A DNA stretch of 12,328 bases, from the NCBI GenBank assembly GCA_934486455.1, contig CAKSPR010000049.1:1-12328 (forward strand), read 5' to 3'. The stretch comes from an uncultured Eubacteriales bacterium (GTDB lineage Bacteria; Bacillota; Clostridia; Oscillospirales; Acutalibacteraceae). A program made the position numbers and the translations under genes. Under the pieces are notes generated by a model that was not told the DNA's origin, searched no databases, and saw only the letters and a program-made list of their open reading frames with translations. Positions 1 through 7,488 of the stretch are shown in pieces. Within the stretch, counting starts at the first letter, position 1. Each line of letters opens with the position of its first letter.

Positions 1-34
1 GGCTTATTGCGGCTGATTGCGGCTGATTGCGGCT
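1..34. repeat. 10-bp tandem repeat, about 3.4 copies
   Basis: Three consecutive decamers read GGCTTATTGC, GGCTGATTGC, GGCTGATTGC, followed by the partial unit GGCT. Copies 2 and 3 are identical and copy 1 differs at one base. The array touches the window edge, so its full length is unknown. A 10-bp period does not keep a reading frame and all frames through it soon close, so it is probably intergenic. It lies about 100 nt upstream of the ANTAR regulator gene. Function unknown. Confidence 0.75.
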
Positions 35-41
35 TGACGAC

Positions 42-138
42 CGATTAAAGCGGCAGCGGCCTCTGCGGCCGACCGTATCCCGACGCACAAAGCGGCAACC
101 GCAGCTTAAAATTCTTTTAAACAAGAGGGGGAAGCACA
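42..138 (+). other. Leader region of ANTAR gene with short GC hairpins
   Basis: The stretch in front of the ANTAR gene contains alternative small hairpins. CGGCC/GGCCG (around 57-71) competes with GCAG/CTGC (around 52-65), and GCGG/CCGC with a CAA triloop lies near 92-102. No good sigma-A promoter was found here, so the gene may be transcribed from an upstream gene outside the window. The ribosome binding site is the run AGAGGGGGA at 124-132, well placed for ATG 139. Confidence 0.35.
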
Positions 139-726
139 ATGGAGCTCAAAGAGCAAGTTTACAGCCTGCTCCTTGTTTCTGCGGCAGACAATTTCAATCG
201 CAGCATTTCCGATCTGCTTCCCGAAAACATATATTATCCCGTTAAAACGGTGACCGACATGGGCTCGGCCAAAAGAGAGCTTCTCAACCGAAGCTACGAC
301 ATCGTCATCATCAACACCCCCCTGCCCGACGATTTCGGCACCCGCCTCGCCGTCGACATTTGCCAAAGCTCTTCCACCGGGGTGCTTCTTTTCGTCAAGG
401 CCGAGCATTACCCCGATATTAACGCCAAGGTCATGCCCTACGGTGTTTTGACCCTTTCAAAGCCCACCTCGGCGCAAATGATTTTACAGACGCTTGTGCT
501 TCTTTGCGGGACAAGGGAGCGCCTTAAATTTATGGAAAAAAAGGCGGCCACTCTGGAGGACAAAATGGAGGAGATCCGCATTGTTAACAGGGCAAAATGG
601 CTTCTTATTTCCGAACTTAAAATGAGCGAAAGCGACGCCCACAGATACATAGAAAAGCAGGCTATGGACAGGTGCATAACAAGAAGAGCCATGGCCGAAA
701 GCATAATAAGAACCTACAAAAAATAA
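139..726 (+). CDS. ANTAR-domain antitermination regulator with degenerate receiver
   Basis: The 195-aa protein has the standard size for a receiver plus ANTAR response regulator. Residues 1-122 resemble a CheY-like receiver fold. The usual phosphoacceptor position in the strand YDIVIIN is Asn59 instead of Asp, the acidic pair after strand 1 is replaced (LLVSAADNF), and the switch Thr is missing, although Lys108-Pro109 is kept. Residues about 125-148 are a likely coiled coil. Residues about 138-193 are an ANTAR helical bundle with the typical A-K-x-x-L and A-x-x-x-I-x-K/R-x-A-M pattern. ANTAR proteins bind twin hexaloop RNA hairpins and block terminator formation. Members with atypical receivers sit beside glnA in clostridia (for example NitR), so control of glutamine genes is a reasonable inference. 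Glutamine-dependent pyrG and carAB follow. The start ATG has a strong purine-rich Shine-Dalgarno 6 nt upstream. Confidence 0.88.
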   Translation: MELKEQVYSLLLVSAADNFNRSISDLLPENIYYPVKTVTDMGSAKRELLNRSYDIVIINTPLPDDFGTRLAVDICQSSSTGVLLFVKAEHYPDINAKVMPYGVLTLSKPTSAQMILQTLVLLCGTRERLKFMEKKAATLEDKMEEIRIVNRAKWLLISELKMSESDAHRYIEKQAMDRCITRRAMAESIIRTYKK

Positions 727-732
727 AACTTT

Positions 733-781
733 CAAGCCGATAATCCGGCCGGTTAAAACATATCGGTATTATCAAGGCTTG
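733..781 (+). promoter_or_regulatory. Long bulged stem-loop in the pyrG leader
   Basis: Between the ANTAR stop and pyrG, CAAGCC-GATAAT-CCG (733-747) pairs with CGG-t-ATTATC-aa-GGCTTG (764-781). This gives 15 base pairs interrupted by a 1-nt and a 2-nt bulge, around a 16-nt loop. No U-tract follows directly, so it is not a classical intrinsic terminator. It could be an RNA regulator-binding site, a processing signal, or a weak transcription barrier between the genes. The octamer ATCAAGGC occurs at 771-778 and again at 787-794. Confidence 0.45.
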
Positions 782-830
782 CGTCAATCAAGGCATTACG
801 GCATTTTTACAGACAAAGGAGAGAATTCCT

Positions 831-2435
831 ATGACAAAATACATATTTGTGACAGGCGGAGTTGTTTCGGGACTGGGAAAGGGCATAACCGCCGCTTCTC
901 TCGGCCGACTTTTAAAGGCGAGAGGACTGAAGGTGGCGGCGCAAAAGCTCGACCCCTACATAAATGTCGATCCCGGCACAATGAGCCCCTATCAGCACGG
1001 TGAAGTCTATGTCACCGAGGACGGAGCCGAAACCGACCTCGACCTCGGACATTACGAGAGATTTATCGACGAGGATCTTAACCGTTTTTCCAATCTTACC
1101 ACCGGAAAGGTATACTGGAATGTGCTTAACAAGGAGCGCAGAGGAGAATATCTCGGCTCCACCGTTCAGGTAATCCCCCATATCACCAACGAAATCAAGG
1201 AATTCGTCTATCGCGTCGGAAAACAGACCGACGCCGATATTGTTATTACCGAGATCGGCGGCACCATAGGCGACATTGAATCCCAGCCCTTCCTTGAGGC
1301 CGTTCGACAGATTTCACTTGAAGTAGGCAGAGAAAACAGCCTGTTTATCCATGTTACCCTTGTTCCCTTCCTAAGCGGCTCCGACGAGCATAAATCAAAG
1401 CCCACCCAGCACTCGGTCAAGGAGCTTCAGGGAATGGGTATCAATCCCAACATAATCGTGCTTAGATGCGACGAGCCTCTTGAGGACTCTATCTTCAAGA
1501 AAATTTCTCTCTTCTGTAATGTTAAACCCGATTGCGTCATCGAAAATCTTACCCTTCCCATTCTTTACGAAGCGCCCCTTATGCTTGAAAAGTCCGACTT
1601 CTCGTCGGTGGTCTGCCGCGAGCTCAGCATCGACGCTCCCGCCCCCGATATGGCTGAATGGACTCACCTTGTAGACCGCATCAAAAACCGCCGAAAAGAG
1701 GTGCATATCGGTCTTGTAGGAAAATATGTTCAGCTTCATGATGCCTATCTTTCGGTTGCCGAGGCCATGCGTCACGCAGGCTATTCTCTCGATACCCACA
1801 TCCGAATTCACTGGATTGATTCCGAGGGTCTTAACGAGCACAACTACAAAAAGGAGCTTTCAAAGTTAGACGGCATAATCGTTCCCGGCGGATTCGGCAA
1901 CAGAGGAATCGAGGGTATGATACTCTCGGCTAAATTTGCAAGAGAAACGGGACTTCCCTATTTCGGAATATGCCTCGGTATGCAGATTGCCGTTATGGAA
2001 TATGCCAGAAATGTCTGCGGTATTGCCGACGCCAATTCGGGCGAATTCGACGAGCTTTGCAAAAACAAGGTCATTGATTTTATGCCCGGCCAGTCGAACG
2101 ACATCGACAAGGGCGGCACGCTGCGCCTGGGCAGCTATCCCTGCGAAATAAAGAGCGGCACAACCATGGAGCGCTGCTATAAATCGAGCCGCATCGACGA
2201 GCGTCACCGTCACCGTTATGAATTTAACAACGATTACCGCGAGGTTCTCGAAAAGGCAGGACTGACCCTTTCGGGACTTTCTCCCGACGGCCGTCTTGTG
2301 GAAACGGTGGAGCTGACCGATCGTCCCTTCTTTGTGGGCGTTCAGTTTCATCCCGAATTCAAGTCCCGTCCCAACCGTCCCCATCCCCTTTTCCACGGAT
2401 TTATCGAGGCGGCTCTTGAAAGGACAAATAAATAA
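831..2435 (+). CDS. pyrG: CTP synthase (glutamine hydrolysing)
   Basis: This 534-aa cytosolic enzyme makes CTP from UTP, ATP and glutamine, the last step of de novo pyrimidine nucleotide synthesis. The length is normal for bacterial PyrG. The synthetase domain (about 1-270) begins with the family signature FVTGGVVSGLGKG and a P-loop-like segment, and includes the UTP/CTP-site motif KPTQHSV at about 190-196. The class I glutamine amidotransferase domain (about 290-530) shows the oxyanion strand GGFGNRG at 354-360, the nucleophile Cys381 in GICLGMQ, and His507/Glu509 in FHPEF. All key residues are present, so it should be active. An AAAGGAGA site (815-822) lies 8 nt before ATG 831. It follows the ANTAR gene by 104 nt without a terminator between them, so cotranscription is possible. 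A strong terminator follows. Confidence 0.98.
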   Translation: MTKYIFVTGGVVSGLGKGITAASLGRLLKARGLKVAAQKLDPYINVDPGTMSPYQHGEVYVTEDGAETDLDLGHYERFIDEDLNRFSNLTTGKVYWNVLNKERRGEYLGSTVQVIPHITNEIKEFVYRVGKQTDADIVITEIGGTIGDIESQPFLEAVRQISLEVGRENSLFIHVTLVPFLSGSDEHKSKPTQHSVKELQGMGINPNIIVLRCDEPLEDSIFKKISLFCNVKPDCVIENLTLPILYEAPLMLEKSDFSSVVCRELSIDAPAPDMAEWTHLVDRIKNRRKEVHIGLVGKYVQLHDAYLSVAEAMRHAGYSLDTHIRIHWIDSEGLNEHNYKKELSKLDGIIVPGGFGNRGIEGMILSAKFARETGLPYFGICLGMQIAVMEYARNVCGIADANSGEFDELCKNKVIDFMPGQSNDIDKGGTLRLGSYPCEIKSGTTMERCYKSSRIDERHRHRYEFNNDYREVLEKAGLTLSGLSPDGRLVETVELTDRPFFVGVQFHPEFKSRPNRPHPLFHGFIEAALERTNK

Positions 2436-2440
2436 TGTTA

Positions 2441-2480
2441 AAAGAGTACGGAAAAGCTCAAATTTCCGTGCTCTTTTTTT
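2441..2480 (+). terminator. Rho-independent terminator after pyrG
   Basis: AAAGAGTACGGAAA (2441-2454) pairs over 14 positions, with one G-U pair, to TTTCCGTGCTCTTT (2463-2476) around an 8-nt loop. A T-run to 2480 overlaps the end of the 3' arm. It starts 6 nt after the pyrG stop and separates pyrG from carA. Confidence 0.92.
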
Positions 2481-2509
2481 ACGATAATATTTTAAAAACA
2501 TACTGTCTT

Positions 2510-2537
2510 TTGGGGCAAATATGTGTTATTATATATT
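2510..2537 (+). promoter_or_regulatory. Candidate sigma-A promoter of carAB
   Basis: TTGGGG (2510-2515) and TATATT (2532-2537) are spaced by 16 nt, between the pyrG terminator and carA. TATTAT at 2527-2532 is an alternative -10. The -35 matches only moderately. Because the pyrG terminator is strong, some promoter must exist in the roughly 90 nt before carA. Confidence 0.4.
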
Positions 2538-2568
2538 TTGAAAAACAGCAGTTTCAATCGGCTTTTTT
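2538..2568 (+). promoter_or_regulatory. Weak hairpin plus T-tract in the carA leader
   Basis: TTGAAA (2538-2543) pairs with TTTCAA (2552-2557) around an 8-nt loop. A run of six T follows at 2563-2568, just before the ribosome binding site. The stem is AT-rich and short, so it would be a poor terminator. It may be a minor leader structure. Confidence 0.25.
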
Positions 2569-2583
2569 AGGGGTGTGATTTTT

Positions 2584-3678
2584 TTGAAGGATTTTGACAG
2601 AAAACTTATTTTGGAGGACGGAAGCGAATACCTCGGTTACGGCTTCGGCAGCAGCGGCGACAGGGTTTGCGAAATCGTCTTTAACACGTCGATGGTGGGA
2701 TACCAGGAGATCGTTTCCGATCCGTCCTATACATATCAGGCGGTGGTCATGACCTATCCGCTCATCGGCAACTACGGCATCACCGACGACGACTTTGAAA
2801 GCAAAAACATAACCATCGGCGGGCTTATTGTCAGAGATTATAACGACATGCCCTCCAATTTCAGATATACAAAGACCCTTGGCGAGCTGCTCGAGGAAAA
2901 CGACATTCCGGGCATTTCGGGAATCGACACAAGAAAGCTCGCAAGAAGCATCCGCGACATCGGCTCGAGAAGAGGACTTATAACAGGACTTTCGACCACC
3001 CTTGAGCAGGGACTTGAAATTATCAAAAACACCCCTGTTCCCCACGACGCGGTGGAAAAGGTCAGCTGTAAAAAGCTGTGGTATTCCCGCACATCTAATC
3101 CCAAGTTCAATGTTGTGGCGGTGGATTGCGGCATAAAGCTCAACATTATCAGAAATCTTAATAAATTCGGCTGTAATGTTACCATTGTCCCCTTCGATAC
3201 CCCGGCCGAGGAAATTGAATTTATGAATCCCGACGGAATTTTTCTTTCAAACGGCCCCGGCGATCCCGAGGATGTAACGCCGGTCATTGAAATGATAAAG
3301 AAAATGAGAGGCAGGCACCCCATTTTCGGCATATGCCTCGGACATCAGATGATCTCCCTTGCCTACGGTGCCAAAACCTATAAGCTGAAATTCGGCCACC
3401 GCGGCGGAAACCACCCGGTTAAAAATCTCGAAACCGGCAAAATCGAAATCACCTCCCAAAATCACAGCTACGCCGTCGACGACAGATCCTTAGACGCCAC
3501 CGACCTTACTCTTACCCATGTAAATCTTCTCGACAAAACGGTTGAAGGCGTGGAATGTAAAAGGGACAAAGTTTTCAGCGTCCAGTATCACCCCGAAAGC
3601 GCACCGGGCCCCCAGGACAGCACATATCTTTTCGAAAAATTCATTGAAACCATGAAAGGGGCGAAGGAAAATGCCTAA
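2584..3678 (+). CDS. carA: Carbamoyl phosphate synthase small (glutaminase) subunit
   Basis: CarA hydrolyses glutamine and passes ammonia to CarB for carbamoyl phosphate synthesis, which feeds pyrimidines and arginine. The protein is 364 aa from the TTG at 2584. The N-terminal CarA domain (about 1-150) has the conserved F-N-T-S-M-V-G-Y-Q-E segment. The class I glutaminase domain (about 175-360) has the nucleophile Cys251 in GICLGHQ, the motif GHRGGNHPV, and the catalytic pair His336/Glu338 in YHPES. The start is a choice between GTG 2575 and TTG 2584. The Shine-Dalgarno-like AGGGGTG at 2569-2575 overlaps the GTG but lies 8 nt before the TTG, so TTG is preferred and its product starts MKDFDRKL. 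The 3' end overlaps carB by 8 nt, implying translational coupling. Confidence 0.96.
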   Translation: MKDFDRKLILEDGSEYLGYGFGSSGDRVCEIVFNTSMVGYQEIVSDPSYTYQAVVMTYPLIGNYGITDDDFESKNITIGGLIVRDYNDMPSNFRYTKTLGELLEENDIPGISGIDTRKLARSIRDIGSRRGLITGLSTTLEQGLEIIKNTPVPHDAVEKVSCKKLWYSRTSNPKFNVVAVDCGIKLNIIRNLNKFGCNVTIVPFDTPAEEIEFMNPDGIFLSNGPGDPEDVTPVIEMIKKMRGRHPIFGICLGHQMISLAYGAKTYKLKFGHRGGNHPVKNLETGKIEITSQNHSYAVDDRSLDATDLTLTHVNLLDKTVEGVECKRDKVFSVQYHPESAPGPQDSTYLFEKFIETMKGAKENA

Positions 3679-6600
3679 GAGAACAGATATTAAAAAGGTA
3701 CTTGTCATAGGCTCGGGCCCCATTGTCATCGGACAGGCTGCCGAGTTCGACTACGCCGGAACACAGGCCTGCCTTGCCCTTAAAGAGGAAGGCTACGAGG
3801 TTATTCTCGCAAATTCCAACCCCGCCACCATCATGACCGATACCACCATCGCCGACAAGGTTTATATGGAGCCGCTGACCCTTGAATATATCGCCCGAAT
3901 CTGTCGTCACGAGCGTCCCGACGCCATTGTCCCCGGTATAGGCGGACAGACGGGGCTTAACCTTGCCATGCAGCTTGCCAAAAAGGGCGTGCTTGAGGAA
4001 TGTGAAATAGAGCTGCTTGGCACAAACGCAAACAGCATCGAATGCGCCGAGGATCGGGAGCTTTTTAAGGAGCTTTGTCTGAAAATCGGCGAGCCGGTCG
4101 TTCCCTCTCAGATTACATACAGCATCGAAGAAGCGGTGGACGCCGCTGACACAATCGGCTATCCCGTCATTCTCCGTCCCGCCTTCACCCTCGGAGGAAC
4201 AGGCGGCGGTTTTGCAAACGACGAAGCCGAGCTTCGGGAAATGATGAAAAACGCCCTTGCCCTTTCCCCCGTTCATCAGGTGCTTGTGGAAAAAAGCATT
4301 AAAGGCTATAAAGAAATCGAATATGAGGTAATGAGAGACGCCAACGACACCGCCATTACCGTTTGCAACATGGAAAACCTCGACCCGGTGGGAATTCACA
4401 CGGGCGATTCGATAGTCGTCGCACCCAGCCAGACCCTCACCAACAAGGAATATCACATGCTCCGCGACAGCGCTCTTAAAATCATACGCGCTCTCGATGT
4501 TAAGGGCGGGTGCAATGTTCAGTTTGCTCTTGATCCCCAGTCCTTTAAATATTATGTCATAGAGGTCAATCCCCGCGTTTCCCGTTCCTCCGCCCTTGCC
4601 TCCAAGGCAAGCGGATACCCCATTGCAAGAGTGTCGGCAAAAATTGCCGTAGGCATGAATCTCGACGAAATTCAGCTTGCCAACACCCCCGCCTGCTTTG
4701 AGCCGACCCTCGACTATGTGGTAACAAAAATGCCCCGCTTCCCCTTCGACAAATTCACCACCGCCTCCAATCATCTTTCCACCCAGATGAAGGCCACGGG
4801 CGAGGTCATGAGCGTGGGAAGAACGCTTGAGGAAAGCCTTTTAAAGGCCATTCGCTCCCTCGAAAACAGCAAAAACCACATTCATATGGAGAAATTCGAC
4901 AGTGCCCACATGACCACCGAGCAGCTTCTCGATTATATCAAGGAGGGCACCGACGACCGCATTTATGCCATTTCTCAGCTCATGTGGATGGGAGTTGACC
5001 ACTCGAGAATATGCAATATCACACAGATAGATATGTTCTTCCTCGACAAAATCAAAAAAATCGTTGACTTTGAAAAGGAAATGGAGGAAAATCCAAACTC
5101 TCCGGAGCTTATGAAGGCTGCCAAGAAAATGGGATTTTCCGATTCCTACATTGCCGAGCTTTGGAACACCACCGAGGACGACATTTACGGCCGCCGCATT
5201 AAAGAGGGACTTTTCCCCGTTTATAAAATGATCGACACCTGCGCCAGCGAGTTCGACAGCTATGTTCCCTACTTCTATTCCACCTATGAGGAGGAAAACG
5301 AGTCGATCGTATCCGACAAAAAGAAGATAATCGTACTTGGCTCGGGTCCCATTCGAATCGGTCAGGGCGTTGAATTTGACTATTCCACCGTTCACGCGAT
5401 ACGCGCAATCAGAGAAGCGGGATTTGAAGCCATTGTCATAAACAATAATCCCGAAACCGTTTCCACCGACTATACCACCGCCGACAAGCTCTATTTCGAG
5501 CCGCTGACGGTGGAGGATGTTATGAACATCGTTCATCTTGAAGATCCGGTTGGGGTTATCGCCACCCTGGGCGGTCAAACCGCCGTCAACCTTGCCGACC
5601 CGCTGACAAAGCGCGGGGTTAAGATAATCGGCACCGACTGCGATGCCATCGAGCGGGCCGAAAACCGCGACGCCTTTGACGAGGTCATTAAATCTCTCGG
5701 AATTCCCAACCCCAAGGGTGAGGCCGTTACCGACATTGAAAGCGGCGTGGCCGCGGCCGAGAAAATCGGCTATCCCGTCCTTGTCAGACCCTCCTTTGTG
5801 CTGGGCGGACGGGCCATGGAAATTGTGGCCAACGAAAAAATGCTTCGACACTACCTTAAAAACGCCGTTGAGGTGGATGTCGACAAGCCGGTGCTTGTGG
5901 ACAAATACCTTGTGGGCAAGGAGGTCGAGGTCGACGCAATATGCGACGGAAAGCAGGTTTTCATCCCGGGAATTATGGAGCTTGTGGAGCGCACAGGCGT
6001 TCACTCGGGCGACAGTACAAGCGTCTATCCTCCCTTCAGCATTTCACAGAAGGTTCGGGACACCATCGCCGATTACACCACCCGCCTCGGACTCGGCATA
6101 GGCATCGTGGGGCTTTTCAACATACAGTTCATCGTCGACAAGGACGACAATGTCTTTGTAATAGAGGTCAACCCCCGCGCCTCCCGCTCGGTTCCCTTCC
6201 TTTCGAAATCCACCGGCTTCGGCCTTGTTCAGATTGCCACCAAGGCAATGCTGGGCAGCGACTTTGCCGCTCAGGGCATTACCGAAATGAGACCGGAGGA
6301 CAAAAAGCGGTGGTATGTTAAGGCGCCCGCCTTTTCCTTCGAAAAGCTGATCGGAATGGATGCCTATCTTTCCCCCGAGATGAAGTCTACGGGAGAGGCA
6401 ATCGGCTATGACGACCGACTCAACCGTGCGCTGTACAAGGCTCTTCAGGCCTCGGGCGTAAAAATAAAGGAATACGGAACCGTACTTGTCACACTGGCCG
6501 ACGAGGACAAGGAGGAGGCTTTGCCGCTTGTTCAAAGATTTTATCAACTTGGCTTCAACATTGAAGCCACGATCGGCACGGCAAACTTCCTTAAGAAGCA

Positions 6601-6850
6601 CGGAATACGCACAAGGGTAAGAGGCAAGCTCAGCGAGGGCAGCGAGGAAATACTCGATTCCATCCGCGCAGGCTATGTCAGCTATATAATCAACACCCGC
6701 GCCATTCTTTCGGGAGTTCATTATGAGGACGGCGTGGCCATTCGCCGCTGTGCGGTGCAAAACGGCGTTACGATTTTCACCTCTCTCGACACGGTCAAGA
6801 TACTGCTTGATGTGCTTGATGAAATGATTCCGACAATTTCCACCATCTGA
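3671..6850 (+). CDS. carB: Carbamoyl phosphate synthase large subunit
   Basis: This 1059-aa ATP-dependent subunit makes carbamoyl phosphate from bicarbonate, ammonia supplied by CarA, and two ATP. It has the usual two-halves layout. The first synthetase half starts with VLVIGSGPIVIGQ (about 10-22) and its ATP-grasp unit ends near 390. An oligomerisation domain spans about 400-545. The second half starts with IIVLGSGPIRIGQ (about 553-565), with its ATP-grasp running to about 930. A C-terminal MGS-like allosteric domain (about 935-1059) contains IEATIGTANFL and YIINT, the region that binds UMP or other effectors in characterised enzymes. The paired E-V-N-P-R-x-S-R-S motifs of both ATP-grasp units are intact. 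ATG 3671 lies inside the end of carA, with AAGGA just upstream. No second CarA/CarB pair is visible, so whether it serves pyrimidine, arginine or both is not decided by sequence. Confidence 0.98.
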   Translation: MPKRTDIKKVLVIGSGPIVIGQAAEFDYAGTQACLALKEEGYEVILANSNPATIMTDTTIADKVYMEPLTLEYIARICRHERPDAIVPGIGGQTGLNLAMQLAKKGVLEECEIELLGTNANSIECAEDRELFKELCLKIGEPVVPSQITYSIEEAVDAADTIGYPVILRPAFTLGGTGGGFANDEAELREMMKNALALSPVHQVLVEKSIKGYKEIEYEVMRDANDTAITVCNMENLDPVGIHTGDSIVVAPSQTLTNKEYHMLRDSALKIIRALDVKGGCNVQFALDPQSFKYYVIEVNPRVSRSSALASKASGYPIARVSAKIAVGMNLDEIQLANTPACFEPTLDYVVTKMPRFPFDKFTTASNHLSTQMKATGEVMSVGRTLEESLLKAIRSLENSKNHIHMEKFDSAHMTTEQLLDYIKEGTDDRIYAISQLMWMGVDHSRICNITQIDMFFLDKIKKIVDFEKEMEENPNSPELMKAAKKMGFSDSYIAELWNTTEDDIYGRRIKEGLFPVYKMIDTCASEFDSYVPYFYSTYEEENESIVSDKKKIIVLGSGPIRIGQGVEFDYSTVHAIRAIREAGFEAIVINNNPETVSTDYTTADKLYFEPLTVEDVMNIVHLEDPVGVIATLGGQTAVNLADPLTKRGVKIIGTDCDAIERAENRDAFDEVIKSLGIPNPKGEAVTDIESGVAAAEKIGYPVLVRPSFVLGGRAMEIVANEKMLRHYLKNAVEVDVDKPVLVDKYLVGKEVEVDAICDGKQVFIPGIMELVERTGVHSGDSTSVYPPFSISQKVRDTIADYTTRLGLGIGIVGLFNIQFIVDKDDNVFVIEVNPRASRSVPFLSKSTGFGLVQIATKAMLGSDFAAQGITEMRPEDKKRWYVKAPAFSFEKLIGMDAYLSPEMKSTGEAIGYDDRLNRALYKALQASGVKIKEYGTVLVTLADEDKEEALPLVQRFYQLGFNIEATIGTANFLKKHGIRTRVRGKLSEGSEEILDSIRAGYVSYIINTRAILSGVHYEDGVAIRRCAVQNGVTIFTSLDTVKILLDVLDEMIPTISTI

Positions 6851-6870
6851 TTATCAGACCCTTTAAAGAC

Positions 6871-6916
6871 AAAACAACGGGCAAAATGCTTTAAGCACAA
6901 TGTCCGTTGTTTTTTT
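6871..6916. terminator. Bidirectional intrinsic terminator between carB and the convergent operon
   Basis: AAAACAACGGGCA (6871-6883) pairs with TGTCCGTTGTTTT (6901-6913), with one G-U pair. An inner TGCTT/AAGCA stem extends it, and a T-run continues to 6916. On the - strand the same stem is followed by TTTTGTCTTT, so it can also stop the four-gene operon coming from the right. The hairpin is flanked by two copies of TCTGATTATC (6846-6855 and 6916-6925). Confidence 0.9.
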
Positions 6917-7035
6917 CTGATTATCGGTTTTTCTGCGCCGAAACGGATAACGCCCGACGCGGATAAGCGCGAAAAGCACCCTTTTTCGGTTACAGCCAAC
7001 CCTTTTCGGAGTATATAATCACAAACGCCCTGCGT

Positions 7036-7488
7036 TTAACCGTAAAGCTCGTCCTCGACAATTTTTGCGGCAATATACACAAGCTCGGCGCATGGACGCT
7101 TTTTATAATACCCTGCGGTGCGATCCTCGGGAACGCTTCCCTGACATTTGCCGCTGCAGCCTACCCCTTCAAGCAGTTCCCTGCAAATGATGCTTCCGTT
7201 TTGCTCCTTAAAATCGGCGGCGATTTTTTGAATGAGAGCATAGTGGGCACTCTTTGCCGCCTTGTCGCAGGGGTCGCAGTAGCCGCATTTAAGTCCTGCA
7301 ATCATAAAAGCTCCGCTAACCGCTCCGCAGACCTCTCTCATTCTTCCCATTCCCCCGCCGAAGGAGGATGAAAGCTTCATGGCCGTATCGAAGTCTATGG
7401 AAAAATCATCTATAAAGGCGCCGACAACGCTTTGGGAGCAGTTATATCCCGACATAAAGAGCTGTTTTGCTTTTTCGGGACGGGTCAT
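7036..7488 (-). CDS. C_GCAxxG_C_C family cysteine-rich protein
   Basis: This 150-aa protein matches the C_GCAxxG_C_C family of putative redox-active proteins (recognised from memory). It shows a SGYNCSQSV opening (Cys17), the glycine-rich GGGMG stretch, the core VCGAVSGA (Cys54), a C68-x2-C71-x2-C74 group, Cys102 in CRELL, Cys111, Cys115, and the terminal RPC (Cys133). There is no signal peptide or membrane segment. No biochemical function is established for the family; thiol redox chemistry or metal/cluster binding is inferred from the cysteines. Its ATG overlaps the mrp stop as ATGA, with GGAG 8 nt upstream, so it is translationally coupled as the last gene of the operon. A small perfect AAACGC/GCGTTT hairpin sits on its stop codon (7023-7037). 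Confidence 0.88.
   Translation of the reverse strand: MTRPEKAKQLFMSGYNCSQSVVGAFIDDFSIDFDTAMKLSSSFGGGMGRMREVCGAVSGAFMIAGLKCGYCDPCDKAAKSAHYALIQKIAADFKEQNGSIICRELLEGVGCSGKCQGSVPEDRTAGYYKKRPCAELVYIAAKIVEDELYG

Noticed and set aside
1..138. Classical ANTAR twin hexaloop target before the regulator gene
   Set aside because: The one hexaloop seen (GCAG/CTGC with loop CGGCCT) lacks the A at position 1 and G at position 4 expected for ANTAR targets.
727..830. Sigma-A promoter for pyrG around TATTAT 767-772
   Set aside because: No acceptable -35 element lies 16-18 nt upstream, and the hexamer is part of the stem-loop arm.
1866..2501. 211-codon open frame on the - strand over the pyrG end
   Set aside because: It runs through the pyrG terminator and mirrors pyrG codons; no start signal.
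3641..4774. 377-codon open frame on the - strand opposite carB
   Set aside because: It is the mirror of the codon bias of carB, with Gly/His/Val-rich translation, no ribosome binding site and no family resemblance. carB on the other strand is certain.
4841..6004. 387-codon open frame on the - strand opposite carB
   Set aside because: Same antisense shadow of a conserved gene; low-complexity-like composition and no motifs.
6851..7035. Possible small gene between carB and the C_GCAxxG_C_C gene
   Set aside because: Only the bidirectional terminator and short repeats are visible; frames are short and lack ribosome binding sites.
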